Shown here: one piece after another, positions 24,977 to 37,611 of the stretch
Position numbering within the stretch: the stretch's first letter is position 1
How the letters are laid out: every line of letters begins with the position of its first letter
NCBI GenBank assembly: GCA_037074705.1
Contig: CM073592.1
Span: forward strand, 22,292,629 to 22,356,628
DNA: 64,000 bases
Reading direction: 5' to 3'
Source: Zhengitettix transpicula
Lineage: Eukaryota; Arthropoda; Insecta; Orthoptera; Tetrigidae
The notes under the pieces: generated by a model
The model's input: the letters and a program-made list of their open reading frames with translations, nothing else
Database searches by the model: none
What the model was told of the DNA's origin: nothing
Program-made: the position numbers and the translations under genes

Positions 24977-25106
24977 TTCATAAAATATATTAAAAGTCTC
25001 TTAATTAACATCTGAACAGATCCAAATGTTAACCGTCGTGTTTTTCTATAAATCATTCGTAATTTCTTTATTAAATATTTCTTTATGACTTATTTTTTCA
25101 CATATA
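24977..25106 (+). repeat. Dispersed AT-rich repeat, copy 2
   Basis: Direct partner of 22355-22486, sharing the AAGTCTCTTAATTAA word and following positions. It begins about 20 bp beyond the hammerhead-like motif at 24921-24955. Confidence 0.6.
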
Positions 25107-25244
25107 TTTATGACATTTTCATTTATATTAACTGGAAGTAGTTTTAGACAGTTAAAGAGAGTTTCAAAGACTCCCAATTAATGTAAAATTGCTAGGAATT
25201 ATGGTTCTTAGAAAACATGTAATTCGGATTGAGAAAATATTTTT

Positions 25245-25355
25245 TAAGGTGGAAAGACCCTTTCTATAAAAAAATACGTCAAAGTTACTAGTGGTAAATA
25301 AATTTTCAGTTAGGAATAAATAGTTTTATTATTGCGGCAGATTCTCGAAAACTTT
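25245..25355 (-). repeat. Inverted-repeat arm, right
   Basis: Reverse-complement partner of 22186-22290. Similarity includes GTGGTAAATAAATTTT and AATAAATAGTTTTATT on the plus strand. Confidence 0.65.
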
Positions 25356-26750
25356 ACGATAGGTGCTGGGTCAGGATTGCGCCTAAATGTGAAGTGACAT
25401 ACACAAAAGTCAGTCTAGAGTATTATGAGAATTTTTTTAAAATTATTTTTGTGAACGTAATTCGTAAATATGCCGTTTTAAGTTTTAAAAAAACGTAGTA
25501 AAACTTGAAAATAGATCACCGAATAAAGAGATATAAATTGAGTCAGCCAGGGTTTATATGAAAATTTGACGATTGGAGACAGTTGTAGGCAGTTAGAAGA
25601 GTAGCAATGTAAACCTTTAAATTATTATAAAGATTGTTAGCCAGGTAAATAGTAAAATAGTATTACCGTTAATTCACTTTAAATCAGTTAAGCAGAAAGA
25701 AGACGTTGCTATGATAACAATAACATTTTTTTATAGTAAACATTGGTTTTCCGTACTGTAACTGAGACATTGAAAATAAAGTTTTATGTAGACCTGTTTA
25801 ATTCTGCGAAAAACATTTTTGTGTGATTTTATAACGTGGAATGCTTTACGTGATCTTGTCACCTATTGTATACCAAATTTTATGTAAATACGTGTAAAGA
25901 GTGGTCTAGTGCGACGGACAACGCGGGGTTATTTCGGACTGTGTGTTTTACTGTGACGCAGAGAAGGCTGCCATTAAAGGCAGGTAATATTGCGGTCGTG
26001 ATTGGTGCAGAAAGCCGGCTTAACCTGCATTTAGTGGTGAGGCCGATCGCTACCAGATGGAATGGGAAATGTGACTGGGGGAATTCCAAACTGATATTGC
26101 AGGTCCATTACTTCTGCAATCTGTGACACTAAGTGGAGTGAGGGCCGCGCCTCAATACCAAAAATACCGGAAGATGGCGGCAGAGACGTTGTAAGAATAG
26201 TTGTAAAGCCAAAGTTGAGAAAGCCTACATTCGTAGATCCTGAAAAGAAATCAGTGCTTCTGTATGGATACAATCGACCTCTAATAGGATGTGTCGGTTT
26301 GCAATTACAATAATTATGTGTTACCTATAGAAAAACTGTTTCTAAACCAGTATCAAAAAGCTATGACAGTACAAAGATCAGGAAAAATTGTAAAATTGGG
26401 TTCTGAATTTATTCGGTATTATTTGAAGATTTTTTTGCAAAATAATTGAAATTGATTCTTTAAACAATTTTAAAAATATTATGAAACATTAGTATCGTTG
26501 TGAAGACAGATTTTATTTTGACTTTGAAACTCATTTCGTTCAGATAATGACTGATCGGAATAACAAAAATGACCTGATAAAATTCAAATTTATGGATAAA
26601 CGTTTGGATGGAAACTATATCTACATATTCATGAATTAAAAATTCTAAAACTGTTGACCAATTAACATAAAGTCCGTTCAACATTTAATACCGTGAAGAA
26701 TTTGTGATTGTAATTGTAGGTTAGCGGCTTGAGGTTTAATGGAGTGAGGA
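25356..26750. other. AT-rich noncoding DNA with one small island
   Basis: A GC-richer patch at about 25900-26175 has short frames on both strands (86, 69 and 80 codons) without recognised domains. The remainder is AT-rich and featureless. Confidence 0.4.
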
Positions 26751-26751
26751 A

Positions 26752-26850
26752 TTTCGTACCGGGGCTGGAGTCGACAGGGATAGGTCAGTGGTAGAGCTTC
26801 CGACTGCTAAGCGGGAGGGTCGACATTTTTCCATCCTAGTACTTTAATTC
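26752..26850 (+). mobile_element. tRNA-derived SINE with deleted B box
   Basis: A leader GGCTGGAGTCGACAG and A-box-like TAGGTCAGTGGTAGAGC (26781-26797) are followed by CGACTGCTAAGCGGGAGG. The sequence then jumps directly to GTCGACATTTTTCC, the post-tRNA body seen at 20.8 kb. The B-box segment between is missing, so this copy has an internal deletion of roughly 20-25 bp and should not be transcribed by Pol III. Confidence 0.75.
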
Positions 26851-26854
26851 TACT

Positions 26855-29690
26855 TGTAATGTATGAACTGAGGAATTTAATTTTATTATATCCTGTTTGT
26901 AATTATTTTCAGTTCTATACTTGCAGACGAAAAATGATCTAGGGGGAAAACGGACAGTATAAATCAGGATTTTAACTTACAGTGTGAGCTGGATGTAACT
27001 TGTTTTAGTTACCCGCGGTAACCGCAGAATTGATATGTTTGGGTAATTACGGTAACGATATGGAGTACCTAATAAGAAGGCCAGAAACTGAGAATTCTGC
27101 GTAATTCTGGGTAAATCAATGACTGTAGATTCACAGAAAGAGGTCTTGTAGATAGAAAAATTACCATCAACCCCAGAATTTAGTTCCAATCGTCAAGAGG
27201 AAGAAGAAGACTGAGAAAGCAAGCAGGATATCGCAGAAACGCATCTACATATGGACTTGACGTCACACGCGTAGTTCATCACATTTGAAATTTTACGTGA
27301 GGCGTAAAGAATATACGGACGCATAATGGTAGTCGACGATTTTGTCATACGATTGATGCAGCTTTGTTTCGAATCAGTTTTTTAACTTTTCCGTTTCAGA
27401 ATCCAGCTATAACTCTCAAAGAATTTGAGTTAAAATATTAATATTATGATTTATATATTTATGAACAATTTTAATTATTTTATGACTGTAAATAAAACTG
27501 CAAATACATTCCTAAGCAAATACCTCATATTTTATCTAACAGCTATTATTCTTAATGTTTCACTCTAGTAATAAAAGTTATTAACTGATTATAAATATAT
27601 GCAAGGCTTGTATTTACCAGACTAATTTTACATTTTTTTAAATTTTACATTTAAAAAATAATACAAATTAATTTCTATTTAATTCGTGTCACTGAATGAT
27701 TATTCATTAAATTTGCTATGCTTTGAGATTTGAATCTGTTCTTCGCCCGAGTATTAAGGATCTCTTAAGGTGTTTTTTGGTGAATGTCCTTGGAGTATAT
27801 CGCCGAGCTTAGAGCGAGGGACACGGCTGCTACACATGGCTGGTCTTGTTACAGCCCCGAGAATTTACGAGCTCCTCATTCCATGTTCGAATAAAAAAGT
27901 AAATGTATGTGTATATGTATGTAGCTCGCCGGCCAGCATGGAGGGGGAAAGAAAATGAGTTAGGGCACTTAAAAACCGGGGAAAAGCCATGTCGCAGTTC
28001 TCCACCGACGGAGATAGGGGTGTGATGTTTGTTTGTGTGAGTGTGTTTGTGTGTGTGTGTGAGGGTAAATGGACGTGGGGGTTACGATTATGAAATGAAA
28101 TTCCGTCTCTATAATCCCATAACTCTATTTTTCCCTCACCTTCTAGTCTGATGGATTTACATGAATTATTATATATTAAGGAATATATTTATCCAACTTA
28201 GAACAGATAAACTTATTATAAATATATTATAAAATAATCAATAAGCTTAAAATTATTATGCGACCTCTTCGTCGAGCTTTTTATGGGGGCACGCAGCCAG
28301 TTCTCCGTAATCTTTAACGGAACACTTATTGATTTCTATGAGCTTTATAGCTCATTATATATAATAATCTGTATTATACTATCGAAAGCCTATATATGGG
28401 AAAACTCCTAAATAAATAATTCTATACATTTAATATTTTTGAAATACAATTAAAAATTGGATAAATAGATTCCTAATGTTAAAAGTGGAACAACGTTAAC
28501 TTTACTGGTAGATAATTGAATTTATACATTATGCAGAAGGGCAATTTAAATGCTTCTTTGTGAACAAGAAATAATATGTAAAAAAAATATTTAATATTTT
28601 TTTGTTACAGTTTAAATATATATTTATATAAATAAAATATTTTTTTAAGATTTCATGGTGTTTTCTGCATCGAAGTCAGGTAAATAGCGGTTTTTTTGGG
28701 TTAAAGGTAACAAATAATTTCCCTTACTGATATAAATTAATGCCGTATTTATTTATTTAAAAGTATTGTTTGAATACGTGTATTTATTTATTCTACAAAT
28801 CAACTAATTCGAGGACACGAAGTGTAAGAAACATTTGCAATAATAAATTTATTTATACATGTGCGAGGTATATATTCTCATTTCTTTTTGGAGTTGATTT
28901 TCTTTTAATAGAATTATAGTTCTAAGCCTAATGGCATTCATTTAAAAATTATTATTCCTTGATAATTATGTACACTCCTCGTCACAAAAATTGAGCACTC
29001 CTACCTGAATGCAGCACGCAAAACTCCGTTGGTTACGCATCTTATTTCATTAATAAGAAAACAACGGCTCCAATTAAATTGTCACTGTTAACCAATTCCA
29101 ATATTTACTTGCCTCTCATGATTTATTTTAAAGAAGAAATTCTTCATTCATAACAGTTTGTTTTTATCATTTAGTGACGAAGAATTTGAGACAAAACAAA
29201 CTTTTTTCACGAACACGATACCTATTTATATTCAAATACGGAATATTGAATGCTGAAAAAAAGTTGTACGTAAATAGTAATTGTATGTTGTTCAGTAGGA
29301 TGCATGTTGTTTTATTTAATTAATATTTTAGAACTCCTTTATAATAAACGGATTTCTTTAAGAGGTGAGTGTGATGAAGAAATATTTTAATGTCATGCTT
29401 CTAGGATTACATGTAAGGAAAAAAATAGGAGTTTTGTGAAAAAGATTCTTCTAGAAGAAATAATAATTCTTTCCCTGTTTCTCGACCCTGGTGGGAACAG
29501 TTTATTCACAAATTAAATGAGAATTTTATTTACCGATAAATTTCTTCCATCCTAATTATTTTATATTTTTGTTTTTCCTCCATATACGCTTTACAAGTTT
29601 TCCAAATTAAGACAAATTACTGATTCCGGAGCCCATTACCTAAATACGAACATCGATTGAATGGGTTCAACTTTTCCATTTAGAAGAACG
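26855..29690. other. AT-rich noncoding DNA with a (GT)n microsatellite
   Basis: A TGACGTCA palindrome lies at 27258-27265. A GC-richer patch spans 27770-28080 and ends in a (GT)n-rich run at about 28029-28062. At 28980-29010 a GTCACAAAAATTGAGCAC word resembles Tc1-type ends, but no partner is seen. Confidence 0.45.
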
Positions 29691-29990
29691 CTCTTTCCGA
29701 TTAGTGTCGCGCTTAGGCGGAGGGCGGGGGTGGGATTTCTGGCCTCCCTTCCTGCGAATTCCGGAAGAGAGGGTTATCTGGGGCAGCGCGCAGAAATTCG
29801 TAAATGAGATAAGGTAAATGAGTTGTCTGCGTGCAAACAGTGAGCAGGGAATTGCAAACCTCTCTCTCCTTCTCTTTCGCCCAAAACTTTGCCGTTAATC
29901 TGATGCTTGCGGCGACTTCTTGGCGAACTTGCCGAAATTAGCGGGATTATTGCATTAGGCACATTCGGTTATACTATATTATGTAACTTT
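29691..29990. promoter_or_regulatory. GC-rich island, candidate conserved noncoding element
   Basis: Sharp GC island with GATA-type words (TTATCTGG near 29775, GAGATAAGG near 29806) and CG-rich flanks. The 62-codon minus frame has no recognisable content. Confidence 0.3.
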
Positions 29991-31250
29991 CCCCCCGGTA
30001 GGATGGAGCTGCTGACAATAGAAGGAAAGCGAGAAGCACAAAGGATAAAGCCAAGTTCTCTGTAGTGCCCACGTCCCAAAAAATAGTAATGGCTTTCTCG
30101 TTAAGAGGAATCATAATATTACCAACGCAATAGAAAGAATAATTAAAGAAGCGTATGCAGTGATAACCAAACGATTCAGAACGATTTTTCAGTTATAAAA
30201 ATAGTTTCTGAGTATCACTGATATCCTTGAGGAAATAAAACGTGTTTTAAGTATTCCCTAAACGAGGAATGAGAAGTAGCACATTTATGAGGAATAATAA
30301 TTTAGGCATTTTTTAATAAATTTGTAAAGACTATTTGCAAACAGATTTTATGTCAAAACTGAGAGACAAAAATAAGGATGGTGTCAATAACATCTAGTTT
30401 TGAGCGAGCGTACGGTAACGATCAGACCGAATAAGATGAGGTCGGGGGAAAATTCAGAGCCGTCTCTTCTGCAGCGTCGAGAGGAAGAAATATAGGAAAG
30501 GATATCGGAAATGCGATAACGTGGGGTTCTTGGTGTATTGTCGATATAATTTATTAAATCATATACCACTAGGAAGTTAAAGATTAAATTTAATAAAGAG
30601 AAAAGACTAAAGTGTAAATCCCAGAACACTAAGATGGAAGTCGAAAGTTTAATAGCCCTTCCTGAGTGCAGTGGTACTTGCATGTAGGCGGGGAACAATT
30701 ATAAAGCACAGATCAGCCCACGTGGTCTGTGGCGGGGCCCCTACAAACCCGTTAACGAAGTCTGCAAAATTACTCAAAAGGGGTTTGGAACTGTCGAGTT
30801 TCTTCGAAATAAGAACTGCTCAACATCAGTTTCCGTCTGCATATAAGATAAATTCTCACGATTATATGATAGTGATAAAAAAATAAGGAAAAATTAATAA
30901 CACTATATGAAAATGAATTCGAGATCTTTCTTTTAAATACGTTTACACTTTTTCCGATAGTGTAATTGATGTTTGTTCTATATTTATGATGAGACTCGAC
31001 GAGGAATTCTGGGTCAGTCCCGATTCTATCGAGATCCTTTCTGAAAATTTCTTTGTACTATTTTTATAGAATATCAAACAATGTAATATCGTAACACTTA
31101 GCTCTGTGAATTTACTATTGTGCGTAAATAATAATAAGTGAAGTATATGAGTTCGAGTTAAACAGCTTTTCAGATCATCTGTGAATCGTTTTAAAATATT
31201 GAGAAGCTCACAGAAAATATTTTAATTGAGCAGCTAACAAGTGGGTTTCT
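29991..31250. other. AT-rich noncoding DNA
   Basis: Only chance frames are present (30384-30698 minus, 104 codons; 30671-30886 plus). No feature is supported. Confidence 0.45.
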
Positions 31251-31860
31251 TTCCAGAACTTAGGAATAGCTCATTTCATTACGCAGATGCTGGGGAGAAT
31301 CTACGGAAGAAGAAGGAACCCTCCTTTGGCGATAGCTAATTGTGTGCAACAATATGGAAGAAGCCGTTTACAGTTTCTTTTCCTTCCCGAGACTGATAAT
31401 TAAAACAGGGGAAGAAAAACTGACAGAGCCTAGGGAGGTTCGCTTGTCAGCGGAAGGGAAAACATGAATTGTTTTGAAAAGAAATCGTCGGGAGCTATCG
31501 AAGAAGCTATTATCGATTAAAGCTAATCAGTACGAGGAGGGAAGTGAAATGAGGAGGGTAATTTTTCCCCCTCTAAGCAGAAGGAGCAGATACAACAGCA
31601 GGAACTACTTACGGGAGCCAAGAAGAAATAATAACCTCTGTCGGGCAAAACTTCACAGTGGTTTGGGGCGTAATCCCGAATCTTATCTCGTCACGTCTCC
31701 CTGGAGTGTCGTATCGGCAATCTTAATTACCCGGGCCTAATGAAGAGCTTATGAGAAAAGCTCGTAAAAACACTTTAACACTTTCGACCCCGTCCCTTCT
31801 ACGTCTTCGCGTCCCTCCTAACAAAGATGTTTAAACGCCGTGAAAATTTCTACCACACCG
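31251..31860. promoter_or_regulatory. Island with an inverted Sox-type site pair
   Basis: GC-richer unique block. ATTGT (31339-31343) and ACAAT (31349-31353) form an inverted pair with a 5-bp spacer, a layout used by dimeric Sox factors. TAATTAAAA and several TATCGAT-like words occur nearby. The 88-codon frame at 31474-31740 is unrecognised. Candidate enhancer by inference. Confidence 0.33.
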
Positions 31861-32631
31861 TCTCTGCACGAGCGGCGGAAACAGTTTTTTGACAACACTG
31901 AAAATAAAAAGGAATATGGTATCTGATAGTGGGACATTTTGCAAAGACATACATAATTTATTTATTTAAGGACACTGTGAGACATTGATTAATGCGGAAT
32001 ACTGTTGACTTTCTTCAATATTTAAATTTTTCTCTCCGCGGAAATGCTAGGACTGAAAATTGTATCTAGAGGTATGTTGATAATTGATTTTAACATTAAT
32101 TATGTGTGATATCAGGACTGTAAAGACAGGAATTTCAAGAAATGTATCAATTTCAGGATAAGCTTTGTCTGTACCATTAATGCACAATTTATATATTCGG
32201 ATATAATTAGCCACAATTATTAAACATTATTTAATAGATTACCCAAGAATGCCAATTCCATAGGATTGAATGTATTCAAAATCTAGATTAAAAATGGTTA
32301 ATAGAAAATCATTTCTACTCATTAAATGAATTTTTTTCAATGTAACTCAAATATGGAATTTTAATTCTGTATTATCTGTGCTTGTTTATTACTTGACGCT
32401 TGAATATTACTGTATTCTGTAGTTTATTTAGCAATAAATTAATTGATTGATTAAATTTTTTTATTGTATCATAAAAATTATGTTTAACAGCACAATGTTT
32501 TTGTTTTCTGATGATAAATTATTTTTCATGGTTAATAAATATTTCCTGAATTTAAATAAGTCTGTTAATGGTTTTTAATTATATATTATTACTAAAAGCA
32601 AGGGGTTAAAATAAAATAGAACAATATTTAA
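31861..32631. other. AT-rich noncoding DNA
   Basis: No feature is seen. Confidence 0.5.
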
Positions 32632-32920
32632 TTACATAGTCTATTTTTTCGACAATTTAAATACTTTATTTTAATCCGTCAGTCATTTTTTCAGTACATT
32701 TTGTTCTAACATTTGGCTATAATCGCCTGTAACGTCACTACTTTAACAATAAAATTATTTTAACGTCTAATCGATTCTGTGGTTCAGCCTCAACATAGAA
32801 TCGATTAGACGTTAAATTATTTTTTTTGGTTAAATTATATATAGGCCCTAAAGCTACCGAGAAAATGACTGACAAATTAAAATAAATAATTTAAACTGTC
32901 TAAAAATTGAGACTGTGTGC
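32632..32920. repeat. Foldback (MITE-like) element of about 290 bp
   Basis: An imperfect palindrome. The inner hairpin is nearly perfect: TTTAACGTCTAATCGATTCT on the left (32759-32778) pairs with AGAATCGATTAGACGTTAAA on the right, separated by a loop of about 12 nt near 32782-32793. The outer arms continue with TTTATTTTAAT and GTCAGTCATTTT paired with AAAATGACTGAC and ATTAAAATAAA, reaching an ACATAGTCT / GACTGTGTG pair. No transposase is encoded. The inner stem is far better preserved than the outer arms. Confidence 0.75.
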
Positions 32921-33950
32921 AAGTTGCTTCTTTAAATCTTGTAAAATTCCTCAACAGTCAGTTAACTTCCTTTATTAGTATAAAATGTACCCTTTATAAT
33001 TGTCTTATTCCCAATAAAAATTTGTGAATCACTGTAAGAAAAGTGTTTTACTCAGTATAGGAATTTTTTCATCGCTCTAATTATAGTTTAAAAATTCTGT
33101 GAAATAATTGATTCATAGTATATAAATAAAATTGTCTTTCATAACGTGCATAATTTCCATTTTGTTTTGTTTTTGGTCTGAGCTTTGTTCCATATTCAAT
33201 TGTCTACAGAAGATCAATCATCAAAATCAGATAAGGGGTTAATAAATTTTTTATGTGCTTCTGTACAATTATTTTTATGTATAGTGTTTCGTTTATGGTT
33301 ACGCTGTCAATATTAAGTTTTTATAAATTATTATTATGATCAGAGTGATTTATTTATGTGTTACGTTTATTGAATAAATATACACAAGTGCCTTGATGAG
33401 CGTTGTTATTGGTTATTCAGACAGATTTATGTAATGAAAACAAATCATTAAAATTATTTCAATTTTATTTTGTTTAAATATTTAACTCAAACTTGATTCG
33501 TCTAATTTATAAAATGAAAAAACAACTTTAAAAATGTTCTCAAATATTAAATTCCAAGTTAATATATCTTAAGAAAAATATTTTCATTTTCTCACTTACA
33601 GGTAATTTTTTTTTTGTTGGGGAGGGGGGTTGAAAGAGTGAATGTATTTTAAATGAAATATAGCCTTTGATAATGACGCTTTTGGTTAACGATAAAACTC
33701 AGGAGTATTATTTCTGTATTGTATTACAATGAAATCATGTGTTTTATTTTCTGGATTATTTAATATTGTTAATTATACGTTAGTGAAGTATCTCTTATTC
33801 TTATTAAATTGGCCTTTTTATGTAATGACAGCATGGGATTCAAAATTGATAGTAAATTTAAATCTATATTTTAAAAATCAGGGGTCTGTTAAAGTCTTGA
33901 TGACAACGCTGCAGTGTCCTTGTTAGCAGAATTGTAGGATTGCTGCAACC
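32921..33950. other. AT-rich noncoding DNA
   Basis: A T-run with a G-rich patch lies near 33607-33630. No gene is seen. Confidence 0.5.
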
Positions 33951-34385
33951 ATACGAGCCCTTCGGGTGGAGCGTGGGTAAAACACACTCACACGTACACG
34001 AGCACTGTCTTCTTCTAGCACCAACCTCTTTCCTCCCCATCTCCTCTCTTCTACAGCGGCAGCAGTAGCTCGCTTGAAATGGCAACTTCAATGGAAGATT
34101 TAATTAAATCCCCGGGTCTTGATTTATTGTCGCGCTCCTCCTAGCAACGGCAAGGGCAACGGCTGCGTTTCCTGGGGGTTAGTCTCAGCCAATTGCCTTG
34201 ACCTTATGGGACCGGCCAAGCCTCAGATTTGCGGCGCCATTTTGTGCACCCGATCCCATCTGCCGTGCCGTACTGTGGTAATTAGTTTACAAGGCCTAGC
34301 AGAGGTCCGAATACCACCCTTCTCCAATTTACCCTCCCACCCCTACGTCTTAATGTTCGGCACGGCTACCCTTTCAGATAAATGA
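33951..34385. promoter_or_regulatory. GC-rich island, candidate conserved noncoding element
   Basis: Dense site-like words include CCTAGCAACGG near 34140 (RFX X-box half), TTGACCTTA near 34198 (nuclear-receptor half site), GCGCCATTTTG near 34235 (Pho/YY1-type core) and GGTAATTAG near 34279. An 88-codon plus frame (34119-34385) shows no domain. Regulatory function is inferred. Confidence 0.33.
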
Positions 34386-36029
34386 ATGAAATAGATTACC
34401 CACGAAAGACGGAAGCTCATACAACGTCTCCCTTTACGTACGTGATTCCATAACGTCTGATTTTTGCTGTATTTCTAAAAACATTTCATTGTATAAATGT
34501 CATCGTTAAACTTTTCCCTTCCTGCATTTCTCTGTGAGTAAGACCGACATTTCGAGGAGTCTCTTGCAGTGTTATGAAGACTCGTAGAAATATTCGAAAA
34601 GTTCGTTCCCGTTATATTTCAAAATTTAGGAACGAGCATTTTGTGGAGAGAGAATGAGGAGGGAATGAGAGAGATAGGCAGAGAGGCGAAGGGCAGAGTT
34701 GGTGGGATATTTAATTAAAGTTCCAGGCTCCGGCTGATGGATAGAGTTCCAATACAACGTACAACAGCAACTTCTAAGCTACGTCGACCAAGACACGGCC
34801 AAGATCCAAAGAGGAAAACATCGAAAACATTGCTTGTAAAGTCAAAGGATACAATGGAAATTAAAACGAAGGATTGTAACTTTTAGAACTCTCATAAAAC
34901 TAATCCACAAATTTTTCGACGTCGAATACGTAGATAGAGATGGACGACGACATAACAACAACGAAAAAAAATTATGTACAGATTTTATACCTATATAAAA
35001 ATCGTATAGGAAGCAATAATAATTTAAGTTACTAATAATGACATGTCGAAAAGTTTCATAAGTGTCCGATGGGAATACAAAATTAACTACACAATATAAA
35101 GTATAAATGTTTATTGAACTGTGGTTGTATTACTTAAAATAACAGTCAGCCCATTAGAATATAAACTTGCCGCCCTGGTTATTCTTTTAAATATGTGCGT
35201 TATGAATATTCGGAAAATGCTGTACCGCTTAACAAACCGTCAATTTTTCGAACCTCTAACTTTAAAGAATTTTGACAGACTATTTATTTCTATTGTTACA
35301 ATATAGCTGTGTTTCCCAACCTTTTTTTACCATGCCCACCTAAGTCTCCTATGCAAAAAATAAAATATTTATTTATTTCAAAAATTTAATTACTGTCATA
35401 AAAGGCCTAAATACAACCTGTGTAACGCGGTTCATCATTATTAATAATTTAAAGCATAAACAATTAATTATTTATTTTAATCTGAGGTCGGCAATCCTTT
35501 TGTACAAGTTAAGTTGTCGGTTTCCAAACCATAGACTTGGTAATTTTCGAATTGACCCCCTGAACAATGAAATTACATCCATGTGGGATCCACTTTGGGA
35601 ACCGTCGCAATAAATGGATGGGTTACAGGGAACTAAAAGGCAGACAGAATTTAAGAATATGATGTTAGAAGTGTAATATATATTTGAGGAAAGCCTTTGT
35701 TGGTTTTTAACGGTAGTTAGAATTTTGAAAATTCTCGAACGAATTAAATTCAAAATTGGTCACAAAATATGCATATATTTCCAGGAAATTATTAATCTTT
35801 AAAGCCATATATTGTATCTATATTTTTTTAAAAATTGATATGTAAAACACGTGACGGAATATTTATTTCAAGGTGTCTTTATATTTTTTTAAAAATTTCT
35901 ATCACTAAATACACTAATGCCGATTCACATATTTGTAAATACTTACTACATTGTTTTAATGTTAAATATGTCGAAGCTATAAGATTTTATTGAAGAGTAT
36001 GTTATATTTATTTTCGCAGATTCCACGAG
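34386..36029. other. AT-rich noncoding DNA
   Basis: GA-rich patch near 34645-34700; otherwise AT-rich. No repeat or RNA gene is recognised. Confidence 0.45.
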
Positions 36030-36310
36030 TATATCTTTTACTCGAGACATCGCAGCTAATTCCAAGGAGCAATCCATTGCGGAATTCTTATCTTGTGCAA
36101 GATTCCCTGGGGATAAGGCCACAATTTAATAAGGCGCGGGTTCACCAGGGACCTCTATTCATCACCCATCTTGACCTCCCGCGCTTCCCTTCCTGCTAAG
36201 AAATATATTTCCTCCCACGCGCCTAGACCGTTCGTGTTTAATTACTCCTCAGACTTCCTCCAGTCGCAAAGTTGCTCCCGCGAGGGAAAAGGTCATCATT
36301 TCCAGGCCCT
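36030..36310. promoter_or_regulatory. Island with an EBF/COE-type palindrome
   Basis: TCCCTGGGGA at 36104-36113 matches the EBF/COE (Collier) consensus TCCCNNGGGA. It is flanked by TTATCTTG, GATAAGG and TTTAATAAGG words. The block stands out by GC content and absence of a credible exon. Candidate enhancer. Confidence 0.35.
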
Positions 36311-36899
36311 TCAAAGAAATTCCACAGCAGACATACAATTGCGTTCTAAATATATGTAAATAATATAGCACAATTGTAAAAACAGTAAATACGTTACGAT
36401 AAATAGGCATGTATACAGGATGGACCATAATTTCACCGATAATCTTTCAGAGATTAAATTTTGTAATTTACCCTCAAAAGTCAGCAATTTAAATGACATA
36501 CTAATTAGTCCTTTTCAGAATCTTTAATTTAGCTACATCACCCTTGTTTCTGCGAAAATATATTCACTACAGTGAATAAGCTTGTTATATGTCAAAACGT
36601 ACAAGACACAACACAGAGGAATGCAACAATACTCAGACGAAACACGTGCTATTTTGTCACAGTGTGTTCAATTGTGTCAGTCTACAGTACAGCACGTAAC
36701 AAATACTGTTCCATTACAGGTATTGTTCAAAATGTGGTCGACATTAAACACATACATATCTTCACTAACCCTTTTAGATGTTTTGCTAATTGGCAATCGT
36801 ACGAAAACTGACTTGCGGGTTGCATTCAAGTATACTTCCCACTATGTGTACGCTACTTGACAACAATACAGCGAAGTGAAACTTACGCAAACCGCCAAA
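36311..36899. other. AT-rich DNA, possible mariner 5' remnant
   Basis: TACAGGATGGACCATAAT at 36414-36431 resembles the terminus of some mariner-type elements. About 190 bp downstream a frame beginning MQQYSDETRA (plus, near 36620) faintly recalls a transposase N-terminus. There is no catalytic region or matching 3' end nearby, so I do not call an element. Confidence 0.2.
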
Positions 36900-37015
36900 A
36901 TGAAAGGATTCAGCGTTGGATGAACCCAAGGAGGATTGGAAGAGTAAGTGAAAGAGGCAAACCGAGGCACTAAAGGAAGGATCTCCGGGTATTAGCAGCA
37001 GTAGTAGAGAGGAGA

Positions 37016-37047
<32 letters not shown>

Positions 37048-37330
37048 AATCTGTCTGCAATAATCGGGCAGAGTGGTTGGGTTATTGTGTGGAAGGTAGG
37101 GAGGATTATATCAAAGGAGCCGCGTTGGCTGCCGGGGCTTAAGACGCCGGTCCATTTAATGTATTCACTGTGAAGATGAGCAAACAGCGAGGAAACCAAG
37201 GAGCAGCCAAATTAAGGGCCTCGCACTCTCATCAGCTAATTTCTCCTCCGTGATCCTTCCTTCCATCCAGCCTGCCCATACCGACAATTATCACATGGGT
37301 CCGAAATTCCCCAGCAAACAATACTTCAAC
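36900..37330. other. GC-richer island with (GA)n microsatellite
   Basis: The (GA)n run occupies about 37017-37046. The 137-codon minus frame (36786-37199) passes through this low-complexity DNA and is rich in Ser/Leu for that reason. No domain is seen. Confidence 0.45.
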
Positions 37331-37611
37331 AAAGTACATTGGGATGGATTGAGAAACGTTCATCCCGAGTCCTTTGGAGATGTTTAGACGGAAGTAAGTT
37401 CGTTAAAAGTTTCTTCCTACCTTTGTGTGCAAGACGTCATCCTGAATCAGTTGGTGGAATAATAGGTAATTTCTACGTTTGTGATCATCTTATTGGAACA
37501 ATAACGACACTTACGGCGACGAAATGTAAAATGTGGTTCACGTTCCGACGATAAAATATGCCCATATAATAAGGGCGCCAGATACTTATTTGTTGATTTA
37601 TTTTTATTTTC

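Noticed and set aside
28980..29010. Tc1-type terminal sequence
   Set aside because: Single short word without an inverted partner or transposase.
36414..36900. Mariner element 5' half
   Set aside because: A terminus-like word and a faint N-terminal resemblance only; no catalytic motif and no 3' end.
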